In this document: in pieces, positions 46,910 through 61,654 of the stretch
Layout of the letters: every line of letters begins with the position of its first letter
Numbering within the stretch: the first letter of the stretch is position 1
Assembly: GCA_910591455.2 (NCBI GenBank)
Contig: OU342821.1
Coordinates: 11,051,199 to 11,115,198 of the forward strand
From: Pholis gunnellus
Lineage: Eukaryota; Chordata; Actinopteri; Perciformes; Pholidae
Direction: 5' to 3'
DNA length: 64,000 bases
Program-made: the position numbers and the translations under genes
Notes under the pieces: model-generated
Databases searched by the model: none
Seen by the model: only the letters and a program-made list of their open reading frames with translations
What the model was told of the DNA's origin: nothing

Positions 46910-49900
46910 GAATAGAGCACAGACATGAAAGTTGGAGAGATAAGAATTGTTTTTTATATTACTCTCTAGTACTTGCTTGTCAGGGCATTATATCATCCCA
47001 AATATGGATATGTGTTTGTCTGTCATACCTGAAACAAGTCAAAAAGAATCTGTAACTTTAGTTCTTGCCCGTCAGTATTATATGGATTTTTATAACAATG
47101 ATTATGATGATGATCAAATCTCAGCCTCCGGGTTTATCGTGATTGTGTCTTCAGTGTCTTTTAGGTTGGCTGATGTTGAAAATACATCTTGTGTATGTTC
47201 AATCATAGATACACATGCACACACAGGTGCCCGTCACTTTTCTGCTACATCCCATCCTGTTCTGTCTTTAATGTGCATCAAAAACCCTGCTCTTAAAGGT
47301 CAAGTGCTTCAGTTTTACAAACATGTTTTAGGGACACTTTGGGCCTATTACTCATGTTCATGTGTTTCCGAGTGGTACAGAGTAACTTTGGGGTGATTGT
47401 GTTAACAAAGGGTGAATCATCCCACCCCTAGCTGGAAGTCTCCCCACTGGGGACTATTGTAAATATTTGAGAGGAACTGTTGACATGAAGATAACACTGA
47501 CTAATGGATATACAAGCCTGGACTCAGAAAAGCACTGATGGGACTGTGGGAGTGATGGCGGAAAAGGATGGGTGGGTGGGGGAGATATTGGAAGGGAGAT
47601 GGAGAGAGGGAACAGGGAAGGATGGGAATGTGGTAAAGGGCCAAGAGCAGAGAGGGGAGTGGGCAATGTGGAGGGGAGTGGAGTGACATAACTATGGAGA
47701 AAGTCGGGAAAAACAGATTGTGTGGTGGAAAAAGAGTTGACGAGGCAAAGGCAGGTGGAGAAACGAGAATCAAAAGAAAATACCCAAATGAGTACTGCAA
47801 TCTTCCCATTTCAGGCTGCTGCCTCATTTTCCGATGTCCTGCCTTTTGGATGTGCATCCCAGTTTCATTTTGATGAGTGAAACGGAAGAAGCGGAGAGAT
47901 AGATGCAGGCTGGAAGGGGAAAACTTTCCATTCCTGCACTGGTGTTTAGTTTGAGATTATATCAATATTGATAAAACTGTCCGTAACACTGATTTCAGGC
48001 AGATTACCTTTACTATTCTGAGAAGCGAATAGCGGCAGAAAGGAGGCGACTGCAGCTATTAAATACACAACCTAATACCAAGCCTGAATTCTCCAGGACA
48101 ACAATACAGAGGGTCGTTCATCTTGATTAAAGTGTTGGAGATGTAGCGATGTTTACACTTTAAAATGATAATGATTACAATGACTTTTATTAACAAAAGA
48201 AAGGTCAGTGCAGAATTTAGCCATGAGATTAAATTGAACACAAACAAAGGGTTTCCACCCTACTTTCAAGTTAAGTCTTTTTTTCTTCTTTTTTTTTTGT
48301 CCTTGCACAATGTTGGTTTGAGCGATAGATTACTGGAACCAGCGTTTGAATGTTTAGATGTTTGTACCGGCGTCGGGTTACAGAGAGAATTCTTAAAAAG
48401 CACAGCTGACAGCAAGATTATCTATTTCTAGTTCTGTGTGCCGCGCACACACGCACACACACACACACGTTCACACACTCCATGCATCCTCTTATAGTGG
48501 CGGATAATACTCTACTGAAAGGAAAAAGCCTCTGGCGCTGTAGGATCAGTTAAACAAGTCCTCTTAAGGGAGGGTTCAGGGAGTTTGGTGGAGCAGCAGG
48601 TTCTCGCTAAAAAGGGAAGGTGACTAAAAACTTTAAAAAAAAAACGTATTAAGAACACAACAACTCATCCATGGAACGTCAGTTATAGCCAACAGTCACG
48701 TTTACATCCAAATGTAGCACACATTTTCAGAAGACCCACAAAAAAAGGTAGATTATTGCTCATTCTCATCCACTACTGTTTGCTGGTGGTGGGGGTTGGG
48801 CGCATCGAGAAACAGTCGCTGGGACTAACTGTCTGTTCGGCACTTGCTGAATCAAAGTAATTGAATGGCGGTTTGGCATATTTAAATCACCCCGTCCGTA
48901 AAAAACGTTCCCCAGAGTTCGCTGATTAATGCAGCTTCCAGCTGAATAGATTCGTGTGGATCTTCTCTAGACTGATATTCCAGAACATAAACTAAGCTCT
49001 TGGCTTTTCCGAGACCAACCGGTTGGTAACGGGCACAGTAAGCAAACTTTCTTTCCCTTAAAAGGAGGAACAAAATACTATCTGTGTCTGCAAAGCAGCA
49101 TTCTCATTTATCCAAGACTAATATGCACATGTGACATTTGGAGAACTGTTCTGCTTCTTTACATTCCTTGTGGGGCTGTTTCTGGTCTGGCCTGTTTGTG
49201 TTCCTTAATGTCACTGAACTTGACTACATCCAGGCTTGGATAGAGTGTTTGGCTGCCAAGTCTATATTATGCAGTTATGCACAAGCTTTCTTGTTTATAT
49301 CTGTATGTTGCCATGCAGCTTTGTCTTGCAACCTAGACATCTGCTCTTTTATGTATCTGTCTTGTATCTGCTTTGTTTGTTTTGTAATGTTCACGGTTAA
49401 GCAAGTAAACATGTTGTCCTTTTCATCCCTTGGCCAATGGATAACAAGATGCCGCGTGTGATGTTTGTAAAGAAGGTTGACAAGCATTCTACATTTATCA
49501 ATGAATAACTAATTGTGCCTCAATTACTACAAATTGAAATGAAACTATTTGAATTTTTTTTTAATCCTCCCCTCAAATTGGCAGACCCATCTGATTTGGA
49601 AAACATCGTATTTGATCAAATTTTGTGCAAAAGTAACAACAACAAAACATGAATTCATTGGCTCTCTGTAACAATGGAAAATACAATAGTTCTCCGATGC
49701 TCCGTCCATAAAACGAGCATGTCAAGAATTCCAAATAGGCGCAAAGCCAAGGTTCAGTGAAGTAACCGTCATGGCAAAGGGAAACCACAATCCACGACAA
49801 GGAATCTCAACAGGCCATGAAGAATGTAGAAAAGTAAGACTGTAAAATAAAGAGACAAAAAGTCTACAAGGAGAAGGAGAGGAATCTTCAGAGGAGGTCT

Positions 49901-50943
49901 GGAGGACACTGTACCCTGTTTTACACTAAAACCGTTGGTTTAGCATTTACTTGCATGTTACTCACAAACAGCAAATAATTACCTTGATGTTACCCAAACC
50001 CAGTGGTTTTTAAAGTCTGACGCCGTCTGTCAGACAAAATTGAGACAAACTGCATTTCTCCCCCAGTAATGTCAAAAACAATGTTGATAGTGCAACATGA
50101 AAATACTTAATGTTCATGGATTCGTCACTCCTATTATTCTTTGACTTACTTCTCTATAGGGATAAACATGCTGTAACTTTTGGAACTACAGTGTCCTTAA
50201 TTTGGGGGCGTTGGGGGCTGTAAAAAGGAAGTATAATGTTGCCAAAGCACGGTGAGTTAGCTGCAAACTTCAGCTACGTTTTTTTTTACTTTTTGGCATA
50301 TTGGCACCATAAAAAGTATGCAGAATCAGCTATTAGCAGTTCCTGTTTACTTCTGTACTCATGGATGTACCGACAGCTATCACTGGATTACTTTGTAATT
50401 GTAGAAAACTGGAAAATGTGGCTATTCTCAGGAAAGTTCCAGTTATTTTGTCTATGATATCTAAGCAGATTTATGGACTTTCATTAGAAATGGGATAATG
50501 ATATCATATCATATCATCAACAATACATTTTTATTTAATTAGGTCAATCAACTAAGACCAATGTTTCATTTATTGGGAATGTATTAACCGCGGCTCCCAA
50601 AGATATGATGCTCTAGTCCTAACTAACTAATGGCACATTACAAATTTGAAGAAAACAAATCTTCGCAGTTTCAAATAAACACACATTTTTGGCAAGACTT
50701 GCAAATCAGCAGCTCAAGTTCCCGTCGAAGAAAACTTTGGCGAATAATTTATTTCACCATGAAATTAAGAATTGCATACGCCTTCTTGATTTAGCTAATT
50801 TGATTAGAATCAAAGTAACATTCAGTTCCCAGTGAATCAGAGAGACAGACGGGGGTAAAGTGAGTGTGTCACTTGCCATCTTAAGTGAATACAGCATCTG
50901 AGCTGTTGCCCAACTTTGTTGTCAGAAAAGCGTTCATAGTGAA

Positions 50944-50955
50944 GTGTGTGTGTGC

Positions 50956-50990
<35 letters not shown>
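50944..50990. repeat. (GT)n microsatellite
   Basis: GT units with one CGCG interruption near the left end. Confidence 0.94.
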
Positions 50991-50994
<4 letters not shown>

Positions 50995-51141
50995 AATGTC
51001 TGTGTGACTGAGCGAGTGCTCATGCATGTGCAACGTTAAGTGTTCCAGGAATCAAAGTGAAATGAGAAGGAAAAAAAGCTTGAGCTCCAAAGGACCTTAA
51101 CTACGCCCTGAAGTGCAAGCAGCCCCGTCCCTTCCACATCT

Positions 51142-51143
51142 AC

Positions 51144-51227
<84 letters not shown>
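51142..51227. repeat. (AC)n microsatellite
   Basis: About 86 bp of AC with one AAAC interruption. It lies 150 bp from the (GT)n tract at 50944-50990, so the two are inverted complements at close range. Confidence 0.96.
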
Positions 51228-51230
<3 letters not shown>

Positions 51231-51894
51231 CACTGCACACTAACCTGTAGCCCATAGAAGAACCCCAGAAAGAGGAGAGAACAGAGCGGCCAGCTGCCTG
51301 TAAAGCATGACTGAAGAACTGAATAAAACAAAGTGACCCAAGCAGAAAAATGTAAACCATTTTAATTTAGTAGTAGACATGAATCAAGTATTTTATATGC
51401 TGTACAATTTATTTTGCAGTGAATTAATAATCAATTTGCTTCAGCGTAGTCGGGCTAAATGTTGTTAATTTCCCCCGACAAACGAGCATTGTTTGACTTT
51501 TAGTTGTTAGACAGTTTAGGATGATGGTGCACAAAAATAATGGCCAGAGCTTTCACATCTTGACCGACACAGTCTGTATAAAACTGTTGCTCCACCAAAA
51601 GAAACATTTGAGGAATAATGTGGGATAAATTAAAAGTGAAGTACTCTGCATAGGTTAACAGAAACCTCGGAAAAATGCCTTAATAACACCGTGTAGCTTA
51701 GTAAGAAATAATGGGGAATTATGCAGCAAAAATTACAGAAATGAATTACTCATTTAATAATGTGTTTTCTGCCACATCAAAGCATGCGTCAGTGAGTGAC
51801 ATGGAGGTCCTCGTAGTCTGATTCAAGATGTCTCAAGGGCTTTTAAATGTGTGTTTGAGCGTGCATGTGCGCAAATGCTTTTGTGTGTCGTACA

Positions 51895-51899
<5 letters not shown>

Positions 51900-51927
<28 letters not shown>
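51900..51927. repeat. (GT)n microsatellite
   Basis: Fourteen GT units. Confidence 0.92.
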
Positions 51928-52860
51928 CTTTTGTGTAACTTTTGGTCAAGGTAGGAGTGTGTGAGTCATGCTGCGTACAGCTGTGGTCCAGATGAAGGAG
52001 GCCACCTGCTCCCTCCCTTTCCTTCATTTCCTTACCTCCATCATTTACACGTTCTCCCAGACATACAAACAACCTCCAATTAGGCCAACCTTGACTCACT
52101 CTACGCCTGTACTTTATACACGCACACACACACGCTCGCGTGCGCACAAACACACTCTGCCTTGTTGATGCGTTCTTGTTGATGCAGCAGTGTGTCTGTA
52201 TGAAATGGATAAAGAAAGAAAAAAGAGGGGGGACATTGATTGATTTACTTGGAAGCGCTGCATTTAATTTAATTGTAATATGTGCTTTATAGTGTTATTT
52301 TGCAAAGATTAAAAGCAGGACTCTGGAAATCCCAGACATGATTCTCCAGAAATCCTCCACACCACCCCGGCTGACACCAGTGTGGTTTTTGGCAGAAATG
52401 GGACTAAAATTTGTGATCCAAGTCATATTAGTACAAACATGCCAAAAAGTGGATATCCAACTCGGCAAGGCAGTTGTTTGACCGCCCGAAGAGACCTTGT
52501 ATTTCCAAAAAGTCTGATGTATTATGCATTATGAAACTTTTTTTAGATTTAAAGGGACAATCTCAGTTTAAAGGTAAGCATAATTATAATTAAACACAGC
52601 CTTCGTTAACTACATTCCCATTACATTTGAGCAAAAACTTGTGAAAAAGATGAGTACGTTGGTAAAGCATAAATGCATAGCAGTGAATTTAGTTGTGCTC
52701 TGCCCCCTCTGTTAAATCACGTTACGCAGTGGACCAAATCAAACTTAACATGAATATTTTCTCAGTCAGGACTGACTGGATGCTTGTGGTTTGTGTGTTT
52801 GTGCCTCATTCTGTCACGGTGGTCGTTGGTTGGACCACACTAGGTGTGTGTATGTTTGTG

Positions 52861-52891
<31 letters not shown>

Positions 52892-55800
52892 CAGTTTGTA
52901 GGGATGTAATGTGTGTTTGTGTGCATGTGTGTCCGTATCAACCAGCCATATCAAATCTGAGCATAAATATGAGGCATAGCTTTGCCTAATTTCACGCAGT
53001 CAACCAACTAATCAACCTGAGTTCAGTGTCCGTCCTGATTGGAGGAGATGTGATCTGAATTCCTCCTGGTAATGCTAATTGCCCAGCATGCTGTTCTACT
53101 TGTGTTTCATCCCAGAATTGGTATTCCTAGATCGGGTCTGTGTTTAGGCTCCAATATTTCACTTCCCCCAACGTCCCTGACCTTCGGTTGAAATAAACCA
53201 AATGTGTATAAGGGGAACAAAGCTAGATGGCAAAAGCAGGATGGTTTGAATAAAAACAGCAAAGGAATGTTCAAATATCCTCTCTCTACTCTAACTATCT
53301 TCCCATCACATCATCTAAGCCATGCAGTTCTTTCAGCACATGTTCCAAGATGCACATTGCACCATATTGCTCATACTGTTATATTTACCCCATCCCTATA
53401 TTTAACCTTAGTCATTATAATTTATACAACTTCCATGATGAATTAATAACAAAAAAAACATTTCATTGTACAAACAATGTTCTGTGGCTTTTCTTGATCT
53501 GCTGAATGCAGTTTTCCTGCTAAACTTGCAATAAAGTTGTACAAACATTCGTGAAATCACCCATGAGTCACGCCACAAACAGACCAATATCCCTTTGATT
53601 ATCGTTTTCAGCAATTTCAAATATCCAATCATTTTATACGTTGCAGATTTTTGCTGCTATTACTTACAAATGATGGTTATTTTTTATGATTAAATGCATT
53701 TTTACACGAGATCTTTGCAAAGCGAAAGCTGGATAAAATCTTATGTTTAAGAGATCAATGAAAGCCATTGGAAACGCCCTGTGCGGTATAATGACGGGGG
53801 GAGAAAAAAATCCTGGTCTTTTAATCTCGCTCCTGTGGACACAAAGTTTTAATAAAAGCATATCAAAAGGTCTAGTCTATAAATGGCATTTCTGTGTTTA
53901 TCCCTGTTCTCCATTTCAGCCTCCATACATTCCAGTCAAATGAGGCCTCCCATTGGACCCAGTCAGTAATCAGCCCACTGGCTGGCTGCTGCTGTTCTGT
54001 AATAATATTCTAATAAGCAGTGACTGCTGCTTTGATGAAGGCCTGCTACTCCTACTGCTGATCTACTGATCTACTGAACTTACTCCTACTTGGGTAATTA
54101 AATATAGCTGAAAAGAAGGAAATGGACCACCGGCTCTCCTTGTTTCTGCTTTTGCTCCGTCCCTCCCTTTCTTTTCGCTCACGTCTTTGCGCTCGGTCTT
54201 CCTCCTCGGGTTCTAACTGTGAGCTTTTTCGTCATGCTTCACTGCTTTCTAGTTCCTTCCTCACTCGTCAACGTTTTTTCTTTCTCTCTCGTCTCTTTAA
54301 TTTTCACATTTGTTGTCGTTTCTCAAGTCTGGTAGAAGCCTCGTGTTGAACTCCTGCTCTGATCTCACTCCTACCCAGGCAATTAAATCAAGAGAGGCAA
54401 CGGTGGGAACATGGACCACCAGTGGGAGGATGGGGATGCAGATTTCTTTTCACATTTTTGTATCCCCTCCTTTTCATTGTTCTCTGACACACTTTGTCTG
54501 TGATCAACCATTCCATCCTTTTCTCTTCGACACAGTCGTCTTTTTGTATCTCTGTTATTCTCTCCATCATGTCTTGTTCAGTATTTTAGCCTCTCTCTCT
54601 GTCTGTCTCTCTTTCTCCCTTCCCCCTCACTCTCTTGATTGACTTGAGTGGGTGAAACGGACCAATTTGTTCTCCCAGGGTCTAAAATTACCTGCCTGTC
54701 TGTTTGGATGTGGAGACGCACAGATGATTTCTGCTCTTCCATCAGTGACCGCGGTTCATGTCGTACAAAATCAGCATTGTTTGCACAGGACTTTACACAA
54801 GGATTTTGCCTGAAAAAACCCCCCTGAGAACTGTCGGGATTATTCCCTGAAATGATATTAAAGTTGCTTGCATTGACTTGTAACCGCTGAGGACCAAAGC
54901 AGAGCCCCATTTGCAAGCTGAACAACTTCAACAACTGACAGAATAAAGGCCAAAAAAACAAGATCATAAATGTTCTCCACACGAGTCAATCCTAATAAAA
55001 TCCAGATTCTAACCAAATATTTAGACTTCGAAGGTTAGTTACTACTTCATAAAAGCAATGCAGAGGGCTTCATTTCAATGTGCTTCTGGATCTGGCATGA
55101 TTTTTGACAGCCTTTCACATGAAGGTGGAATACGTTCTAGTGATCGTCCTCAAAGTGTGTCTTGGTCCAGTGAAATTGCAGTAGTTTGTCTCCCATAGAA
55201 GGCCATGATGTGAGGTATGTCTGAGTTTGGTTCGCTCGAGAGTCAGCTTGGCTCACAGAGGATGGCTCCCTGGAGGAAAAAGGCAATGTTGACATGTCAC
55301 AAGCGTGAATAATAAAACGAATGATGGCTCGATAACCATTTAGCTGCTTGAGTTTCAGGGTCCTGATATTACATGCTGTCTTACTGTCATGGTTTACTGG
55401 GACATTTGATCTCAACAGAGCCATTGTTAGTTCTATTAATAATACTTTTACTTTAAATATCTGCAGGCCTATTTCAGGGCTTTTGCCCAGATGAAGGTCT
55501 GGTGATTGCAAGTGTGCAGAGCCTCTTTTTCCATACCTGAGTTTTTGAGGCCTCCTGGCACCTTTAGCATTGAGTTTGTTTGAAAAGATGTTTTATTTTA
55601 TATTGGAGTAGATGTTTGTCTCATACTCTAATTTCATCCACAACGTTAGGCCAATGTTATCAAACCCGCTCACATTTTTAGCACAGTGTATGACAGTACT
55701 TTAGAAATAAATGACGTTTTAATAAATTACTTAAATGAATCAGAAGGCTGTAAGTTTATCTGGTTCTGTAATGGGTACTAGTTCACAAATAGTCTCTTGT

Positions 55801-56000
55801 GTAAATGTTATCACTTCTACAGTACAAGGTACCACGAGGAGACCCTAAAACAACCTTCTTTAGTGCAGACCAGGCCCCGTTTAAATGTTGCGTTAAAGCG
55901 AGCTCCGCTGAAAGATGGTTTCGAGATCGCTGTAAATATGACAGATAAAGTGCACCCCGGCAGAGCCTTAGGAAGGTGTGAGTGAGTAGCTTTTGGTCTC

Positions 56001-59000
56001 CTTCCTGGCTGTGTCTGGCCCTTGTTCAGCTCCCGTTTCACTGTCCAGTCAGCCCACTTACTGGGGGTCTGGAATTAAAACAAAACAAAACAAACATAGC
56101 ACAGATTCCATTGTGTGTGTGTGTGTGTGTGTGGTTTTTAAACTTGGCTTTTCGGGGTCACTTCAGCTATTCCTAGATGTAATTTTGCACACACGCAAGC
56201 ACTCGCGCACACAGATACTCAATATCCAGATGAAATAACATTGCCTCCGTGCTCTAAGAGGTGTATTAATATTGGCACTGCTCTCTCGGATTAGGAAAAA
56301 GACAGCAGATATTTCTATACAGACATTCTAATTTTACTACTTTGCATTAAAACACATTTGGAGCTGATTTTTATTTTTTTTTTCGAGCCTGCAAAGATCA
56401 ACAGTTATTGTTTTTTGTGTGGTTTTCGGAGCCAGGGATTTTGTGGCTACATCTCCCAGCCTCCAGCATGCCTGACCTTTTGTGCTGATTCTTTGTGTGA
56501 GGAATACTTTTCCACCCCACTAGCTTGCGCCGCTCCCCTGTTTTCGCTGCTCATTCTCTGGATGGAGAATGTGGGTTTTTTTCTTTGTCAGTGTGAACAT
56601 CATTTCATCTCGAACCCGGGCTGTGGAGACTGTGGTGAGTTGGGGTGACCTGAGCTTCAGTGGAACTGAACATGGCTGTGTGAGTGTGTGAGTGTGTGTG
56701 TGTGTGTATGTCGCTTTATTTCTCAAAGTTAAGCTGACATTCACTGTCACTTTTGATTTGTTGCATGCCCTGTTGCCCATGAGTAAACTATTCTATTGTC
56801 CTCTTTGTCAATGCAAAATGTCATGACAAACCATGCAACTAGTGTGTGAACCTCCTTTCTGAACTGCTTTATCATAAAATGACCACGGTCCCCTGTTAGC
56901 TTGTCACTCAGTGAGGCAGCGGACTGCGAATGAACAAGACAACATCAACTCTACAGTTTACGATTAAGCTGTATACATTGTGTTCCACATAATCACATAA
57001 ACAGTTGACTTGAAAAGGAGGTGTCATTATTTAAATAAATCAAGTGAAGATCTGGGGTTTATTTCCTTAATTTTAATATTGAAGATCACGTGTAAATCTG
57101 ATTTCAATGTCTGAGGTCAGTAATACAACCATTTTTTTTCGTGAAAATAGAATAAAAAAAATGCAATCTAAGCACTTCTTCGGTCAGGGAGCCCTTTGTT
57201 TAAAAAAAAAAGAGTTAAACCGCGTCGTTGTTGCTGTTGACAATCACATAATATACAGGGAGACGCGTTTGTTTGACGCATCTGAGAATGTTTAAGGCTT
57301 CTCGGATGTCTAAACACTTCACAGTGGTTTAGAAATGAAACAGGATTTTACAACTCGCTTAAGTTATCAAAGCAACAATTTTTTTTTTTCTGCATTGTGA
57401 CGATCGCAGTAGAAACACTCATCAAACAACTCTACACGCATTGTGTTGCCAGAGGACATTGCGTTGCGTTCTGGCAAAAATTCAGGCAGTTTCAGCTTTT
57501 TTTGCTGGATGAACACGTTCTTAGCCTCAGCAGCTCATTTGCACATTCTTACAATTTCTCTTTTATTCTACTACCTGAAGATTGTGCTAATTACGAAAGA
57601 ATTATGTTCACAATACATTTCATCTTTTAGCTTTGAGAGAACAACTTTTAAACGGGTCCGGAGATAAAATTCCAGTGTATTTTTTGTCTGTAAAAAAAAA
57701 GAAGAAAATCTCTAAAATAGTGAGAGGTGATTGTGACTCTGTGTCTGAGCGGTCCATCATGTGCGTGCCTGTGTGTTTGTTATCCTCCCTGCGTTGATGA
57801 CACCAGAACTGTCTGATCCCTGTTGTATTCCACAAGCAAACACCTCCACCCATTTCCCCCGAGGTCTCAATAAAGTCACCTGCTAATACAAAGTTTATTA
57901 GTCCGCAGAGCCGCTGCAAACTCAGAATCTTTCACAAGTGACTTGTTATTATTTTTAAAGCTCTGTTTACTCTGCACAGCCTCCCCCCAAAAAAACCCTG
58001 GGCTGCGAACCAAAAGCTTTATTAGCTAGATGAGTGTTGGGTGGCCAAATCTGAAAGTGTGTATGCATGTGTGTGTGTGTGTGTGTACATGGCCTAACTG
58101 TTACAGAGTTTCTATATTTATGTGCTTGCCTGCTTGTGTTTATCATACGTGTGCGTCAGTGTGTGTTTCGACCAGTTTCGACCAGCTGCTGTGGTGAGGT
58201 TGACTTCACCTCTTAAAATGTTCTTGCGGAGGTGATTATTACAGTATTTGTTTGTTGTTTTACAGAGTCGCAATGTGGCAGGTGTTTATCTCAGCCAGCT
58301 ATGTGTTCACCTGCTGACAGGTGCAGTGCAGCGCCACATTAAGCTGCATGTGTTCATTATTGCTGCTATTGCTGTTTTCTATTCAGCGAAGTGTAAGTCG
58401 AAGAGACTGATCTTTGTGGAAAGTCAGAAAATCATGGAGCTTGTTTTTTTTTTTTTTATCGTTTAGATTAAAGGACAACCAGGGCTTTTACTGGCTTGCT
58501 AACATTTTAATGGGTTTTGATGGAAAGGGTATAGCGTTACTGCTTTCTGTGTTGGCCAAATTCTCTGAAAGTCATCCCTGAGTCATTTGAACTTTTTCAG
58601 TATTGCACAATGATGTCACCAAGTCATCTCTAGCAACTCCATGACTTCGGAAAAAGCACATTCTTCCCAAGTAGTTTTCCTTACTCACACATGCAGCTTG
58701 GCTTGCATCTATTAGGCCAATGCTTTATGTTGCCTTTCAAAACATGGTATATTTTTTATTAGTTTCTATAGTCGGCTAAGTAGGTGCCATTACTTGATTA
58801 TACTGAAATAAATCGTGGACATGTGGAAAGAGGTTATCTGATCTGATCTGTTGATGGACTGTGATTGAGAATCTTCAGCAGTTTTGACTGATATCAGCCA
58901 TTACGGTCAATGGAAAAATGATCTTTTTTCATGTTCAAACTAAACTATAGACCCGAACTAACATTGGGAGCTTCATGATAGATTATTTTAGTGTGAGCTC

Positions 59001-60438
59001 TGCATTCTAAGGTTTCTCTTCTTCAAGCCTTTCTGGCTGAGAAGAGAACATCCTGTCTTCTCAGTGACAATAACGCGTCTGCTCTGATTCATTATTGTAT
59101 GACAGGCAACAAGTGTCCTAAGGCTGGAATTTATTTTTCTTCCGGCCCAGCAGAACTGGAGATATTATTATGTTTTTTGAAGCTCTGTCCAATTTTAAGG
59201 AATTGCCATGAATTACAAATTCGTTGCTACTTTTGTATGTGGCCACATTTTAAGGATTTTAAAACTTGACATGATATGGTTCACATATACTTGATAAATA
59301 TCTAAACTTGAGGATAACGACACACAGGTGGAGAGCTACAATCTCTGCTCAGGTAGACATTGCTCCACTATATCTTTACATAGACAATATCTGTTTGCTG
59401 CTATATTAATGCTTTTAATGTTAAATACAACTCTTTTAAGGGAAATATGCCACCACATATAAATCCAACCTTCAATTGTACTGAACCTGATTACTACATA
59501 CAGCGTGAAAGGGTTAGAAAAACACTGATTATCCGTGGTCTAGTCGAGACTCTTTCATTTCATCAAATGAAATTATTTTTATATTGTTCACTTGTGCGTG
59601 AACAGCATACTGAAGTTTTTCTTCACTTGGACTTTCCAGAAAGAGGTCAAACACACTCAAATCCTATTCCCAAAACCTGCTGTACTTTAATGTCAAGACA
59701 CTTTAACTTACAAAGACAACAGTTGCTCCTTTGACAGATAATGAAAAACTGACTTCACAGGCCCTGACAGCACTGAGGGAAATCTTTATGTGGATACGGG
59801 CACATTCTCTGGTTCGGAGATGTCAACACCGTCGTGAAATATAGGATGCAAAGTGAAGTTCAAACACACAAACATTCAGCCTTCAGTTTCTTCTTCGTGT
59901 CCCTGGTTTCAAGAGACGTTTTCCCGTTCACAATGATTATCTAAGCTGTGGAAGATCTTCAGAATAACACATGATGATTCTGTTTAGAGAGTCTTTTCTC
60001 TTCAGTTCGGGGCTTATCAAGAGTGATTAAGATGACACGACTTGCATCCCGCCAACAGCTGCTGAGGGACTAGACTATATGCAGTGATTCACTTGATATT
60101 TCAGAGGATATAGTGCACAGTGAAGTTTCTATAATCTGTTAGCGGGTACACGAGGTTATCATTTTCTACCGCAGCAAGTCATTTGGTATACGAACGTCTT
60201 TCTTGCACTTTCTTGGTCCTCTTCCTAATTCTACCTTTTCCTCATCTCTCTCACCTTCCCTCATCTTTCCATCTCCCTCTCATCCCCTCTGCTCTCCGTC
60301 CTGCTCTGTTTAGTAGGTCAACATGGCCTGCCTCCCCTCCACATTAATTGTTGTCCTGCTGTATCACGCAACCATTCACAGCTGGGACTCATTAGACCTG
60401 CGTCTGTGTTTGTCTGAATGTGTGTGTCTGCGTGCGTT

Positions 60439-60473
<35 letters not shown>

Positions 60474-61060
60474 TCACCAGGCCAGGGTAATTCCCCTTCT
60501 GTCTTTGATGAGCAGGTTGGTCCAAGGCTCCGGGCTGAGTTCTGTAAGATGCTTCACACTTGGAAGATACGCTGGTGTTTTCTAGTTTTCCATGCATCGC
60601 TTCTGTCTCTCATGTGTCGAAAGCGGGACTGCGAGAATACTGAGATCTTTGTATGGTTGCTTGGAAGCCTGTGGTACTTGTTGTACTGTGAGAGGCTCAT
60701 CAACTCTTTGTCCTCTCTATCTACGACGTGTGACGGATAAAAGATGTAATGTCACGCTGAAGCCGTGATATGAAGCCATGCAAATTGCTGTATGTAATAT
60801 TTGACACACTGCATTTTAGAGGCGTGTCAGTTTTAAAGAGAAGTCTGCACGACTCGTGTCTTTTCTGATTGGTTGTGCTGAACGCTGAAGCAGTGCAGCA
60901 AACACTTATCAGAAGCTCCTGAAAAAGTGCTGCCAGAGAAGTCAGACTCAAACCCGTGACAGAAAAAAAAAAAAAAGCGGATCCAGAAGACTCTCGGACG
61001 TGAACCTCAGAAGAAAAGTTCAACCCCCATTGCCCAGTTCACTTCAGCGTCTCAGGAGAT
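56001..61060. other. Intergenic DNA, no gene recognised
   Basis: It holds short GT tracts near 56113, 58070 and 60446 and long pyrimidine stretches (60220-60310). Splice-like ends occur near 56596-56637 and 58262-58316, and an ATG in good context is at 60323, but none forms a convincing gene. Confidence 0.5.
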
Positions 61061-61067
61061 GCTTCAG

Positions 61068-61130
61068 TTGGTTGATTATTCAATAAGTTGATCGACAAAA
61101 AAATAGTTCCGCAATTGTTTGAAAAAGCAG
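61068..61130 (+). repeat. Fragment of the 'GGCTGCAACTA' hAT-like repeat
   Basis: ttgattattcaataagttga, tcgacaaaaaaatagttccg and caattgtttgaaaa match the terminal block of the element whose larger copy is at 8060-8390. Confidence 0.5.
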
Positions 61131-61654
61131 CATTTGAATATGCAGCTGCATATCGTTGACTTAAGATGTGATCTTGGAGCAGATCAGTTTACACTTTGTC
61201 TCTATACTTGATTTTGTTTTGGAATAAAATATTATTTATGTACCTCAAACACAACAACAGCATTGCCAGAATTGCAACATTTTCAATCACCCTCTCCCAT
61301 CCTCATTTTTAAGAGTCTTGTATTGTTGCCAAACCCTCTTTTTATTCCCTGTCTCCCCACATGTACAGAGTGAGCGTATCATTACTTGATATCAGGTATA
61401 TATTTCCATTTGAATACATGCAGGTGTACTTGGACACACATAAAAAACAGATGCATGACTGGAATCATTATCACAAAAAGAAATATTCACGTCTTCCACC
61501 AGCCAACATGACATTGTCCAGATGTTTGCATATTACTGTCATATTCAGCGAAAAAGCATCTCCGTTTTCCCTGCTGCAGTCAGACGAAGTGCACCTGTGT
61601 TTTTTGGTGCATTAGTGAGGATTTGGGTTGGTTCACAATCAGGCCCTCATTATT

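Larger units (their letters stand above)
46910..56000. other. Intergenic DNA, no gene recognised
   Basis: About 9 kb with several GT/AC tracts, a GA-rich strand-asymmetric stretch at 47560-47690 and pyrimidine-rich stretches near 54130-54310 and 54450-54630. Open frames up to 149 codons (46947-47396) and 134 codons (54982-54578, minus) are compositionally random. I found no splice-framed exon with recognisable protein. Confidence 0.5.

Noticed and set aside
46947..47396. 149-codon plus-strand open frame
   Set aside because: No protein-like pattern, no codon bias, no promoter or splice context; next to a hAT fragment.
54578..54982. 134-codon minus-strand frame with a hydrophobic N-terminus
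   Set aside because: Composition looks random, with no domain wording and no splice context. Over a pyrimidine-rich stretch such frames arise by chance.
56596..56637. Possible micro-exon between ctttgtcag and GTGAGT
   Set aside because: Too short to judge; two frames open, no partner exon.
58262..58316. Possible exon between ttgttttacag and GTGCAG
   Set aside because: The donor is poor, the length is not frame-informative and the peptide is not recognisable. Such pairs are common by chance.
60323..60418. ATG in good context after a long pyrimidine tract and TAG, starting a hydrophobic, signal-peptide-like peptide (MACLPSTLIVVLL)
   Set aside because: It runs into a GT microsatellite with no good donor, and I recognise no protein. 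It could be a first coding exon for the orphan exon at 62929, but nothing links them.
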